64,000 nt of DNA from Flavobacterium degerlachei (lineage in GTDB: Bacteria > Bacteroidota > Bacteroidia > Flavobacteriales > Flavobacteriaceae), in contig NZ_FNMV01000001.1 in the NCBI RefSeq assembly GCF_900106645.1, forward strand, positions 434,001 to 498,000. The letters are read 5' to 3'. The translations under genes were made by a program, and so were the position numbers. Shown in pieces: positions 15,958-23,771 of the stretch (within the stretch, counting starts at the first letter, position 1; every line of letters begins with the position of its first letter). The notes under the pieces were generated by a model. It saw only the letters and a program-made list of their open reading frames with translations, did not search any database and was not told where the DNA came from.

Positions 15958-17115
15958 CTAGTAACTCATTTCCACAATAGCTTTTACTTTGTCTAATGTG
16001 ATATTTTGTCTTTCTCCTAAGCCTTTCCATCCTCTTTCGTCAAAACGATTCACAATGAAATCTGCTGTGTTATCGTACTCTTTTGTATAGTCAGAAAGTT
16101 TAGTGTCCATTCCCATTTTGTGGAAGAACTCAACTGTTTTATTAATTGCTTCATTGGCAATTTCATCTTCCGTACCTTCTAAGTTGAAGATGCGTTTTCC
16201 GTATTGTGCCAGTTTTCCTTTTTTAGTTTCAAACATCACTTTGTATAAACTTGGAGCAATAACAGCCAGTGTTCTTGCGTGATCAATTCCATACATAGCA
16301 GTTAATTCATGGCCAATCATGTGTGTTGCCCAGTCGCTAGGAACACCTTTTTGGATTAAACCGTTTAGAGCCATAGTGCAAGACCACATAAAGTTAGATG
16401 CCAATGCATAATCTTTTGGGTTTTCAACTACTTTTGGACCTATTTCGATCAAGGTTTGTAAAATTCCTTCAGCAATACGGTCTTGTAAATATCCTTCGTG
16501 AGGATAAGTCAAGTATTGCTCCATTACGTGAGTGTATGCATCAACAACTCCATTTTGTAATTGTCTTTTTGGTAAAGATTCAATTACTGTTGGGTCGCAA
16601 ATTGAGAATTTAGGAAACATTGCTGAACCACCAAAAGCTAATTTCTCTTTTGTAGATTCGATTGTGACTACAGCGCCAGAGTTCATTTCACTTCCGGTTG
16701 CTGGTAATGTTAATACAGTTCCAAATGGCACTGCATTTTCCTTAATTAATATGCGTTTTTGTAAAATGTCGATTGGGTTTCCTTCAAAATTAACAGCAGC
16801 AGAAATAAATTTCACGCCGTCAATTACTGATCCACCACCAACTGCAAGGATGAAGTCGATTTTTTGTTCTTTAACAATAGCAACGGCTTTCATTAAAGTT
16901 TCGAAATGAGGATTAGCTTCAATTCCGCTAAATTCAACCACTTCATGTCCTTTAAGATTGTTCATCACTTGTTCGTGAATTCCGTTTTTAAAGATACTTC
17001 CACCACCGTAAGCCAATAATATTTTAGCTTCTTTTGGTACTAGTTCACCTAATTTTTCAATTTGTCCTTTTCCGAATACAAGATTCGTAGGATTATATAA
17101 TTCGAAGTTTAACAT
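15958..17115 (-). CDS. Iron-containing alcohol dehydrogenase (YqhD/BDH-like)
   Basis: This is a 385-residue group III alcohol dehydrogenase of the YqhD/butanol dehydrogenase type, which uses NADPH to reduce aldehydes. Family motifs present are YGGGS near 37-41, AVGGGSVIDGVKF for cofactor binding near 95, and LPATGSEMNS near 140. The metal-ligand set is Asp and His in VVDAYTHVMEQY, His in THMIGHELTA and His in YGIDHARTLA. YqhD in E. coli detoxifies short-chain aldehydes such as methylglyoxal and lipid-peroxidation products. The gene begins 2 bp after the DJ-1 gene stop, so the pair is one transcript, divergent from a LysR regulator. Role in carbonyl stress is inferred from this pairing. Confidence 0.93.
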   Translation of the reverse strand: MLNFELYNPTNLVFGKGQIEKLGELVPKEAKILLAYGGGSIFKNGIHEQVMNNLKGHEVVEFSGIEANPHFETLMKAVAIVKEQKIDFILAVGGGSVIDGVKFISAAVNFEGNPIDILQKRILIKENAVPFGTVLTLPATGSEMNSGAVVTIESTKEKLAFGGSAMFPKFSICDPTVIESLPKRQLQNGVVDAYTHVMEQYLTYPHEGYLQDRIAEGILQTLIEIGPKVVENPKDYALASNFMWSCTMALNGLIQKGVPSDWATHMIGHELTAMYGIDHARTLAVIAPSLYKVMFETKKGKLAQYGKRIFNLEGTEDEIANEAINKTVEFFHKMGMDTKLSDYTKEYDNTADFIVNRFDERGWKGLGERQNITLDKVKAIVEMSY

Positions 17116-17117
17116 GC

Positions 17118-17888
17118 TTATTTTTTTGCGTTTAATTGGTGTAATAATTTCTCGGCAACTAATTTAGATGAAGCTGGGTTTTGACCTGTAATCAATAAAC
17201 CATCTTCAACTGCATAAGGATTCCAGTCTGCCACTTTTGAATAAGTTGCTCCGTTTGCTTGTAAAGCATCTTCTAATAAGAAAGGTACAACGTCAGTTAA
17301 TCCTACTGCTGCTTCTTCTGTATTTGAAAATCCAGTTACTTTTTTTCCTTTTACTAAAAATTCTCCGTTTACTTTTACGTTTTTCAATACCGCTGGTGAA
17401 TGACAAACGAAAGCTACTGGTTTGTTATTAGTATAGAAAGCTTCAATCAATGCGCTTGATGTTTTGTCTGTAGCTAAATCCCAAAGTGGACCGTGACCTC
17501 CTGGGTAAAATACTGCGTCATAATCAGCTTCATTCACATCAGATAACTTATGTGTGTTTTTTAGTTTTGCCAATACTTCAGTGTCTTTGTCAAGTCTTTT
17601 AGTATCTTCTGTTGCTGCAGATGGGTCATCACTTTTTGGATCAATTGGAGGTTGACCTCCTAGTGGTGTAGCAATATCAATTTGAACGCCTTTATCAGCT
17701 AATTCATAATATGGAGCTGCAAATTCTTCAGTCCAATATCCTGTTTTTTCTCCGGTATCTCCTAGTTTATCATGACTAGTAAGAACAAACAATACTTTTT
17801 TCATAATTTTTTTATTTTGTTTTTGTGCAGTTGCACCTAGGCAACCTACTGTTAATGCTATTACTGTAAATAATGCTATTTTCTTCAT
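17118..17888 (-). CDS. DJ-1/PfpI family protein with N-terminal signal sequence
   Basis: This is a 256-residue DJ-1/PfpI superfamily protein of the Hsp31-like class, which includes glutathione-independent glyoxalases and deglycase/chaperones. The nucleophile is the cysteine of AFVCHSP in the nucleophile elbow, with the acidic partner probably the Glu of GYWTEEF. The YPGGHGP and DWNPYAVEDGLLITGQNP segments are typical. It carries an N-terminal hydrophobic segment (about 4-19, then ATAQ), unusual for this mostly cytosolic family. The canonical domain starts at a second in-frame ATG (residue 29, 17804), so two localisations are possible. It is co-transcribed with the YqhD-like gene. Confidence 0.9.
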   Translation of the reverse strand: MKKIALFTVIALTVGCLGATAQKQNKKIMKKVLFVLTSHDKLGDTGEKTGYWTEEFAAPYYELADKGVQIDIATPLGGQPPIDPKSDDPSAATEDTKRLDKDTEVLAKLKNTHKLSDVNEADYDAVFYPGGHGPLWDLATDKTSSALIEAFYTNNKPVAFVCHSPAVLKNVKVNGEFLVKGKKVTGFSNTEEAAVGLTDVVPFLLEDALQANGATYSKVADWNPYAVEDGLLITGQNPASSKLVAEKLLHQLNAKK

Positions 17889-17974
17889 TACTGATTTTGT
17901 TTCTACAAATTTACGGCGAATATGTTATCAGTAAAAATAATTTAAATTATGTTTGTGATAAATATATTTATATC
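17889..17974. promoter_or_regulatory. Divergent control region between DJ-1 gene and LysR regulator
   Basis: The 86-bp gap separates two divergent genes and must hold both promoters. It contains AT-rich inverted motifs such as ATAATTTAAATTAT (an almost perfect palindrome near 17937), which fits the T-N11-A type of site used by LysR proteins. The binding site is inferred. Confidence 0.4.
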
Positions 17975-18871
17975 ATGGTAAATTTAGAATGGTACAGAAC
18001 CTTTAAATCGGTATATAAAAATGGTAATTTTTCATTGGCTGCCAAAGAATTATTTATCAGTCAACCAGCGGTCAGTCAGCAAATGTCTATGCTGGAGGCG
18101 CATGTAGGCTATAAATTATTTAATAGAAAATCCAAAGGAGTCGAACCAACGGAATATGCTAAGTTACTGAATAACTTGATAATAGAAGCTTTAGATAGAC
18201 TGGAAAATGTGGAGAATGGTTTTCGTACTAAAGCTTTTAATGCTAACAGGTTAATTACAATAGGAATATCCGCACATTTGTTCAGTAGCTTGGGGAGTAC
18301 GTTAATTTCAAAATTTGACTTCATTGATTTTAGTTTTCATGAAAATGAAATGCTATTTGAATTGGTTAACGCCAAAAAACTTGATTTCGCAATTGTGACT
18401 GCTAAGTATGACACTTTTGATACCGTTCAAAAAAAAGTGGGTGATATCAAGCAAATTGTAGTGGGTTCAGCAAAACTTGATGCTACAGGATTAAAAGCTA
18501 AAATTAAAGGCAATGATTTTCCTGCCACTGAAAACTGGTTGAATGAACAAATTTGGTATACCCATGATTCTGGAATTCCGCATGTGAAATTATTTTGGAT
18601 GTATGCCTTTAATAAAAAAAGACCATCTATAATAGCTAATTTCATTATACCTTCTGAATACGAGATGTTAGGTGTGCTCTCAAAAAACACTGGAGTTGCT
18701 GTGGTATGGAATTGTAATGCCAAGTCTTTCTTGCAGGACAAAAAACTGCAGTTATTGTGGGACAGTAAGCAAATGCCTAATACAGAAGTGTACTTATTAT
18801 CAGGTAAAAATGATAATTTTAATACTGCTTTTCAGGAAATCGAGTGCGAGTTGAAAAATATATTGAGCTGA
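17975..18871 (+). CDS. LysR-family transcriptional regulator
   Basis: This is a 298-residue DNA-binding regulator. The start is the ATG at 17975, where the family begins (MVNLEWYRTFKSVYKNGNF); the upstream 34 codons of open frame are not part of the domain. The helix-turn-helix is FSLAAKELFISQPAVSQQMSMLE, and the usual LysR linker (YKLFNRKSKGVEPTEYAKLL) follows. The C-terminal effector domain (about 90-298) has no cysteine pattern that I can tie to redox sensing. It is divergent from the DJ-1/YqhD pair and probably regulates it. Its stop codon abuts the end of nadD with no gap. Confidence 0.93.
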   Translation: MVNLEWYRTFKSVYKNGNFSLAAKELFISQPAVSQQMSMLEAHVGYKLFNRKSKGVEPTEYAKLLNNLIIEALDRLENVENGFRTKAFNANRLITIGISAHLFSSLGSTLISKFDFIDFSFHENEMLFELVNAKKLDFAIVTAKYDTFDTVQKKVGDIKQIVVGSAKLDATGLKAKIKGNDFPATENWLNEQIWYTHDSGIPHVKLFWMYAFNKKRPSIIANFIIPSEYEMLGVLSKNTGVAVVWNCNAKSFLQDKKLQLLWDSKQMPNTEVYLLSGKNDNFNTAFQEIECELKNILS

Positions 18872-19453
18872 TTACTTTTTGTAAAAATTATTGTGATCAA
18901 TGTATTCCCAAACTTTATCAGATAATAAGGGCTGGATGTTTTTGCCGTCCTTAATGCTTTTTCTGATAAAAGTTGAAGAAATTTCAACAATAGGAGCGTC
19001 AATCAAGTGAACTTTTGGATGGTTTTTTAAATCTAGATTTTCTTGTTCAGCTGACAAGCGAGGATAAACGTAGATATCGTGATTTTGTAAAATAACCTCG
19101 AAGTTTTTCCATTTATGTAAAGACTTCAAATTGTCTTCTCCCATGATTAGTGAAAACTCATGATCTGGATATTTTTCTTCGAGATGCACTAAAGTGTTTA
19201 CCGTGTAATTAGGTTGTGATAATTTGAATTCAATGTCAGACGGTTTGAGTTTTGGATAATCCTCAGTTGCCAGATGTACCATTTGTAGGCGGTGGTAATC
19301 GTCTAGCAAAGTATCTTTCTTTTTGTGTGGATTGTGTGGTGTAACTACTAGCCAAACCTGTTCCAAGTCAGCATTCTCCGCCATGTGATTAGCAATAATT
19401 AAATGGCCAACGTGGATGGGGTTAAACGTTCCAAAATAAAGTCCTATTTTCAT
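18872..19453 (-). CDS. nadD: Nicotinate-nucleotide adenylyltransferase
   Basis: This is the cytoplasmic enzyme that transfers AMP from ATP to nicotinate mononucleotide in NAD synthesis. The 193 residues match the family. The nucleotidyltransferase signature GTFNPIHVGH lies at 9-18, and the ISSTFIRKSI motif near the C-terminus is the second ATP-binding element. It is the last gene of a yicC-gmk-nadD run, 109 bp after gmk, and the gap holds a simple-word repeat. Its end abuts the LysR stop codon, so transcripts from the two strands are likely to overlap. Confidence 0.96.
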   Translation of the reverse strand: MKIGLYFGTFNPIHVGHLIIANHMAENADLEQVWLVVTPHNPHKKKDTLLDDYHRLQMVHLATEDYPKLKPSDIEFKLSQPNYTVNTLVHLEEKYPDHEFSLIMGEDNLKSLHKWKNFEVILQNHDIYVYPRLSAEQENLDLKNHPKVHLIDAPIVEISSTFIRKSIKDGKNIQPLLSDKVWEYIDHNNFYKK

Positions 19454-19463
19454 AAATATATTG

Positions 19464-19557
19464 TTTCGCAGAGCGTCGCAAAGTTTTCTCAGAGTGCCGC
19501 TAAATAATTTGTACTATTTTGCGTGGCTTGTTTTTTCTCTGTGAATCTCTGCGGAAT
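19464..19557. repeat. Intergenic CTCTGCG-type word repeat between gmk and nadD
   Basis: The words TTTCGCAGAG (19464-19473) and CTCTGCGGAA (19548-19557) are inverted with one mismatch. Between them lie related words such as CGTCGCAAAG, CTCAGAGTGCCGC and CTCTGTGAAT. This type of phrase-like repeat is familiar from Bacteroidota intergenic regions; no function is known to me. Confidence 0.55.
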
Positions 19558-19562
19558 ATTTT

Positions 19563-20135
19563 TTATTTACTTACAAAATCTTTCACCAATTGGTAAGCTT
19601 CTTCTAAAGCGATATCTAGATCGTAGTTCTTAATTACAACATCAAATTGTGGAGCTGTTGCTAGTTCTACAGATGCTTTTGCAATACGCATATTGATTTT
19701 ATCTTCACTTTCGGTAGAACGCTTTTTTAAACGAATTTTTAATTCATCAATACTAGGTGGTTTTACAAAAACGGCTAATGTTTCTTCAGGATATTTAGAC
19801 TTAATACGCAATCCACCTGCAACGTCAATATCAAAAATCACATTTTTACCTTTAGCCCAAATGCGTTCAATTTCACTTTTTAATGTTCCGTAGAAATTAT
19901 CTCTATAGACTTCTTCCCATTCCAGAAAATCTTCATTCTTGATGTGTGTTTTAAACTCCTCGGTAGAAATAAAATAATAATCCTTCCCATTTACTTCGTC
20001 TCCACGAGCATCTCGCGAAGCAGCAGAAATAGAGAATTCTAAATTTAAATCTGGTTTGCTTAATAAATGTTTAACAATGGTTGTTTTTCCAGAACCAGAT
20101 GGCGCCGAAAAAACGATTAATTTTCCTTTTTTCAT
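19563..20135 (-). CDS. gmk: Guanylate kinase
   Basis: This is the cytoplasmic kinase that phosphorylates GMP to GDP, essential for GTP supply. The 190 residues are of normal length. The P-loop is SAPSGSGKTT at 10-19, and the GMP-binding signature SAASRDARGDEVNGKDYYF follows at about 37-55. The lid and C-terminal helices (KKRSTESEDKINMRIAKA) are present. It follows yicC by 48 bp, the conserved order in this phylum. Confidence 0.97.
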   Translation of the reverse strand: MKKGKLIVFSAPSGSGKTTIVKHLLSKPDLNLEFSISAASRDARGDEVNGKDYYFISTEEFKTHIKNEDFLEWEEVYRDNFYGTLKSEIERIWAKGKNVIFDIDVAGGLRIKSKYPEETLAVFVKPPSIDELKIRLKKRSTESEDKINMRIAKASVELATAPQFDVVIKNYDLDIALEEAYQLVKDFVSK

Positions 20136-20183
20136 TTTGTGCTGAATTTATTTCAGTATCTGTTTATGCTTTTTCTGCGAGGT

Positions 20184-21044
20184 TTATAGAACGTTCAAAA
20201 CCTGTTCTTTGATTTTTTCTAATTCGTCTTTCATTTGAACGACTAATTTCTGCATTTGCGCATGATTAGATTTAGAACCCATAGTATTGATTTCACGCCC
20301 CATTTCTTGAGTAATAAAACCTAATTTTCTACCGTTGGCTTCATTTCCGTTTATTGTTTCTAAGAAATAATCTAAATGGTTTGTTAGACGAACTTTTTCC
20401 TCAGTAATGTCAAGTTTCTCTAAATAATAGATTAATTCTTGTTCAAAACGATTTTCATCCACGTTTACCTTAAGTTCTGCAATTGCAGTTTGTAAACGAT
20501 CTTTTATTGCTTGTACACGCTCAGGATCTAGTGCAAGAGCTTCAGTCATATATTGACGAATATTGCCAATGCGTAATTGAAATTCTTTTTCCAAAGACAT
20601 TCCTTCATCTTTTCTAAAAGTCAAGATGTTCTGAACTGCTTCTTCGATAACAACTTGGATTTGTACCCAGTCATTTTCGTCAATTTCATCACGTTCCACT
20701 TTTAATGCATCCGGCATTCTCACTGCCATTTTCATTAATTCGGTCTCATCTGCGTCAGCATAGATTTCTCTTAATTGCTTGATGTATCCTTTTACGATTG
20801 GCGCATTTACTTTAGTTGAAGTTTGTTCTGCAGTGCTTTCGATAAAAATAGAAAAATCTACTTTTCCTCTTTCTAGTTTCACTGCTAATTGATTACGCAA
20901 TCCCAATTCCATTTCACGGTATAGGGAGGGCATTCTCACATTCAAATCTAGTCCTTTACTGTTTAGGGATTTTACTTCTATTGTTATTTTTTTGGTTGGT
21001 AATTGCAAAGAAGCTTTACCAAAACCTGTCATCGATTGTATCAT
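20184..21044 (-). CDS. YicC family endoribonuclease
   Basis: This is a 286-residue YicC/YloC protein. Members of the family were recently shown to be endoribonucleases (E. coli YicC acts on RyhB). The N-terminal signature MIQSMTGFGKA and KSLNSKGLDLNVRMPSLYREME are intact. The C-terminal DUF1732 half ends with the strongly conserved segment GRKLGFITQEMGREINTMGSKSN. It leads the yicC-gmk-nadD operon. Its target in this organism cannot be read from the sequence. Confidence 0.93.
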   Translation of the reverse strand: MIQSMTGFGKASLQLPTKKITIEVKSLNSKGLDLNVRMPSLYREMELGLRNQLAVKLERGKVDFSIFIESTAEQTSTKVNAPIVKGYIKQLREIYADADETELMKMAVRMPDALKVERDEIDENDWVQIQVVIEEAVQNILTFRKDEGMSLEKEFQLRIGNIRQYMTEALALDPERVQAIKDRLQTAIAELKVNVDENRFEQELIYYLEKLDITEEKVRLTNHLDYFLETINGNEANGRKLGFITQEMGREINTMGSKSNHAQMQKLVVQMKDELEKIKEQVLNVL

Positions 21045-21150
21045 ATAATTTTCTAAAAGAGTTCAAAGATAAGAAAAAAGAGTTCATTGGCCAGAGTTCA
21101 ACCTAGACGATGTGTTTAAGAATATAAATGTGCGTTGAGCGAGCTTTAAG

Positions 21151-22044
21151 TTAGTTATCAGCAGTTTTCTTCTTTTGGGTAACCATATAAACGCCCACAA
21201 AGATCAAAATTGCCGAAACTATTTTTACTAAACTCAAGTCGTCCTTTCCTAAGCCAATGGCAAAAACTGTGGCGAAGAACGGCTGTAGATAGATAAAAAC
21301 GGCAACAGTTGTTGGCTTTAGTTCTTTCATCGTAAGCAGGTTTAATAAATAGGTTATGAAGGTCGAAATGACCACTACAAATGCGATTTTCCAATAAATA
21401 TGCGTTGGTACTATTGCCCAGTTAACCGCTTCAAATTGGCTCCAGCCAAAAGGTAAAACCATTAGGAAACCAAACAGATAGATCCATTTTACGAAGGTGA
21501 ACGCATTGTATTTATCCATTAATTTCTTGACCGTGATCAAATAAAACCCGTAAGAAATGGCATTGACAAGGACCAGTATGTTTCCAAAGCTGGCATTAGT
21601 TGCAGTACCGATTGATTTGCCATAGAGAATAAGAAAGGCCGTTCCTATTAAGCCTAGGATTATACCAATAACCATTCGTTTTTGCATGCGTTCTTTCATT
21701 ATGATGGCTGACAACGCCAGAACAATCATAGGAGTTGTAACCATGATCACGGATGCTGATATTGGTGAAGTGAGGCTTAATCCCTTAAAAAAAGTAAGCA
21801 TATTAAAAGCTACTCCAAAAAAAGCAGCAGCAATAATTCGAGGAAAATCTTTAAGCGCTATTTTTTCTTTTGGCATAAAAAACCAAGAGAGCCAAAATAA
21901 AACCATTGCCCCGCTTACGCGCAATAAAATAAAGCCGTAAGCATCGATATATTCAGGCATTACATCCTTAGCAATTGTAAACGTAACGCCGTAAATTACA
22001 GAAACAATAGTAGCGCCAAAAAGCGCAACATTCCTTTTAGACAT
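21151..22044 (-). CDS. EamA/DMT-family transporter
   Basis: This is an inner-membrane protein of 297 residues with about ten hydrophobic helices arranged as two EamA repeats, as in drug/metabolite transporters such as RhaT or YdcZ-type exporters. Repeat 1 runs about 5-140 (FGATIVSVIYGVTFTIAK) and repeat 2 about 152-290 (NILVLVNAISYGFYLITVKKLMDKYN), ending with a short basic tail. Substrate is unknown. Its ATG overlaps the end of the ArsC-like gene by 8 bp, so the two are translationally coupled with the ArsC-like gene first. Confidence 0.9.
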   Translation of the reverse strand: MSKRNVALFGATIVSVIYGVTFTIAKDVMPEYIDAYGFILLRVSGAMVLFWLSWFFMPKEKIALKDFPRIIAAAFFGVAFNMLTFFKGLSLTSPISASVIMVTTPMIVLALSAIIMKERMQKRMVIGIILGLIGTAFLILYGKSIGTATNASFGNILVLVNAISYGFYLITVKKLMDKYNAFTFVKWIYLFGFLMVLPFGWSQFEAVNWAIVPTHIYWKIAFVVVISTFITYLLNLLTMKELKPTTVAVFIYLQPFFATVFAIGLGKDDLSLVKIVSAILIFVGVYMVTQKKKTADN

Positions 22045-22393
22045 TCCCTAACGCTTTCATTACTTGAAGCATGTTTTGCTGGGTTCCGCCAACATAAACG
22101 TTATTGTCAATTACGAAAACCGGTCGGCTCAAAAAGGTATAGTGTTCTAGAATGTATTTCTTGTAATCATCTTCGGTTAATGATTTGTTCTTTAAATCCA
22201 TTGTTTTGTACAGTACTGCTTTTTTGCTGAATAAGGCTTCATAACTACCTGAAATTTCGTGCATTTCTTCTAATTCCTCCTCTGTCAAAGGGGTTTGCTT
22301 TATATCACGAAAAACTAGATTATTTCCTTTTGGTAAGGATTTTATGATTTTTCGGCAAGTATCACAAGAAGCGATGTAGTATATTTTGTTCAT
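22037..22393 (-). CDS. ArsC/Spx-family thioredoxin-fold protein
   Basis: This is a 118-residue protein of the ArsC/Spx family. I start at the ATG at 22393, since the family begins MNKIYYIASCDTCRK; the frame is open eight codons upstream to a TTG. Cys10 and Cys13 form a CxxC pair, as in Spx, while the later LSRPVFVIDNNVYVGG segment holds the Arg of the ArsC fold. Classical ArsC enzymes use a single N-terminal Cys, so a redox-sensing or Spx/YffB-like role is as likely as arsenate reduction. No other arsenic genes are nearby. It is coupled to the downstream EamA transporter. Confidence 0.85.
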   Translation of the reverse strand: MNKIYYIASCDTCRKIIKSLPKGNNLVFRDIKQTPLTEEELEEMHEISGSYEALFSKKAVLYKTMDLKNKSLTEDDYKKYILEHYTFLSRPVFVIDNNVYVGGTQQNMLQVMKALGNV

Positions 22394-22467
22394 AATAATT
22401 TCAATTTCTTTGTGCAAAGAAAAATCATTTGGAAGTGAAAATGATTATTTTTATCAAAAAATTAAAA

Positions 22468-22923
22468 ATGAACACATCATTAGAGGTTACTAGAACTAGT
22501 AGAAAAATGTTATCTCAATTCCTAAAAGGATATAGTTTAGCTCAACTTAACAGTATTCCTGAAGGACATAATAATAATTTGATTTGGAATATTGCGCATG
22601 TAGTTGTAGTGCAACAAATGCTCGTATATAATCTGTCTGGTCTTCCAATGAATATATCAGCTACGCTGGTGCAAAAATATAAAAAGGGAACAAAACCAGA
22701 ACAGGATGCAACACAAGCAGAAGTCGATGAAATTTATAGTTTACTAGTTGAAACTATCGATCAAACTGAAGTTGATTTGAATAATAATGTTTTTGTTAAC
22801 TACCAAGAATACCCAACATCGACAGGATTAGTTTTGAAGAATGTCAAAGACGCAATGTCCTTTAATAATTTTCATGAAGGAATTCATATTGGTGCTATTC
22901 TTAGTCTTAGAAAGTTCGTTTAG
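22468..22923 (+). CDS. DinB-fold (DinB_2) protein
   Basis: This is a 151-residue four-helix-bundle protein of the DinB/YfiT superfamily, putative metal-dependent hydrolases. The three conserved histidines that bind metal are visible: His in NIAHVVVVQQ near 45 and two in NNFHEGIHIGAI near the C-terminus. The start is taken at the ATG that opens MNTSLEVTRTSRKM; ATG 22441 and a TTG further up are in frame but do not fit the family N-terminus. Substrates of related enzymes include thiol cofactors, which is only a guess here. It stands between divergent and convergent neighbours as a single gene. Confidence 0.85.
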   Translation: MNTSLEVTRTSRKMLSQFLKGYSLAQLNSIPEGHNNNLIWNIAHVVVVQQMLVYNLSGLPMNISATLVQKYKKGTKPEQDATQAEVDEIYSLLVETIDQTEVDLNNNVFVNYQEYPTSTGLVLKNVKDAMSFNNFHEGIHIGAILSLRKFV

Positions 22924-22930
22924 GTTTAAA

Positions 22931-23674
22931 TTATTTTCTTAAAAGATAGTTGTTCACTTCGTTATAAGACAGTAATAACTCTTTAGGTCCATCAGCATAA
23001 GATGCCGCTTCATAAGGGTTGTAATATAAAAGCAGCCCTTCATCTGTATAGAATATATTGATAGGCAAACTAAATTTGTCACCTTCAAACAGAAGTCCAG
23101 TAGCGTTAATTGACTTATTTGCAGGGATTTTATATTTGCTTCTGAATTTTTTTTCGGCGAAAGCCTTAAAAGCATTCTGGTCTTTAAATAATTGGTGGTT
23201 TGGGATTGATTTTCCGGTTTCGGGATCAAAAATTAAAGAGCGAAGCCCTTGATAACCATGTGCGCCACCTGTAAAAGTGTAGTGCTTGATTTGAATGTTA
23301 AGGATGCTGTCAGACTGGTATTTTATACTTCCTTCAATTTCTGCTTCCCAGCCAAAAACGTCTTTTGGATATTCTTTTCGAAGTTGTTCGTAAGAACCTA
23401 TAAATGCATTTAACAGTCCGTTATAATCAGTTGAAGTATATGGCTTTTCGCCAAAATAAACAATCTCCTTCAATACAGAAAATACTTTTTTGTTGATGCT
23501 ATCCGCTACAATTGGGACGTCTTTCGCAATTGGGATAGTGACATTGATATGCGGACAATTTTCATTACAGGGTAAACTGCTTTCCTTTTCGAAAGACTGG
23601 TTTTCAAAAGTGAGTTCTTTTGAACAGCGTGCCATAGAGAAAAGTAATATGGTATATAGTAGTATGTGTTTCAT
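22931..23674 (-). CDS. DUF3298/DUF4163 lipoprotein
   Basis: This is a 247-residue lipoprotein with a lipobox at FSMARC (Cys17), which should be lipidated and held at the envelope. The mature part has a DUF4163-like N-terminal region and a DUF3298 domain (HYTFTGGAHGYQGLRSLIFDPETGK, then LLFEGDKFSLPINIFYTDEGLLLYYNPYE). This arrangement is shared with RsiV and the PdaC deacetylase accessory domain and is associated with lysozyme or peptidoglycan interaction. Function is unknown. It ends 7 bp from the convergent DinB-fold gene with no terminator in between. Confidence 0.87.
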   Translation of the reverse strand: MKHILLYTILLFSMARCSKELTFENQSFEKESSLPCNENCPHINVTIPIAKDVPIVADSINKKVFSVLKEIVYFGEKPYTSTDYNGLLNAFIGSYEQLRKEYPKDVFGWEAEIEGSIKYQSDSILNIQIKHYTFTGGAHGYQGLRSLIFDPETGKSIPNHQLFKDQNAFKAFAEKKFRSKYKIPANKSINATGLLFEGDKFSLPINIFYTDEGLLLYYNPYEAASYADGPKELLLSYNEVNNYLLRK

Positions 23675-23739
23675 CGCAAAAAAATGTTAATTAAATACAA
23701 AGGTATGGACTTGTTTCCTGCCAAGAATAAATTTAAAGC

Positions 23740-23747
23740 TAAGTTTG
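23740..23747 (+). promoter_or_regulatory. Candidate -7 box upstream of the CGS-like gene
   Basis: TAAGTTTG matches TAnnTTTG and lies 24 bp before the ATG at 23772. A -33 element at standard distance is not clear. Confidence 0.5.
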
Positions 23748-23771
23748 TAAAGCTATTAAAAACTTAAAGAT

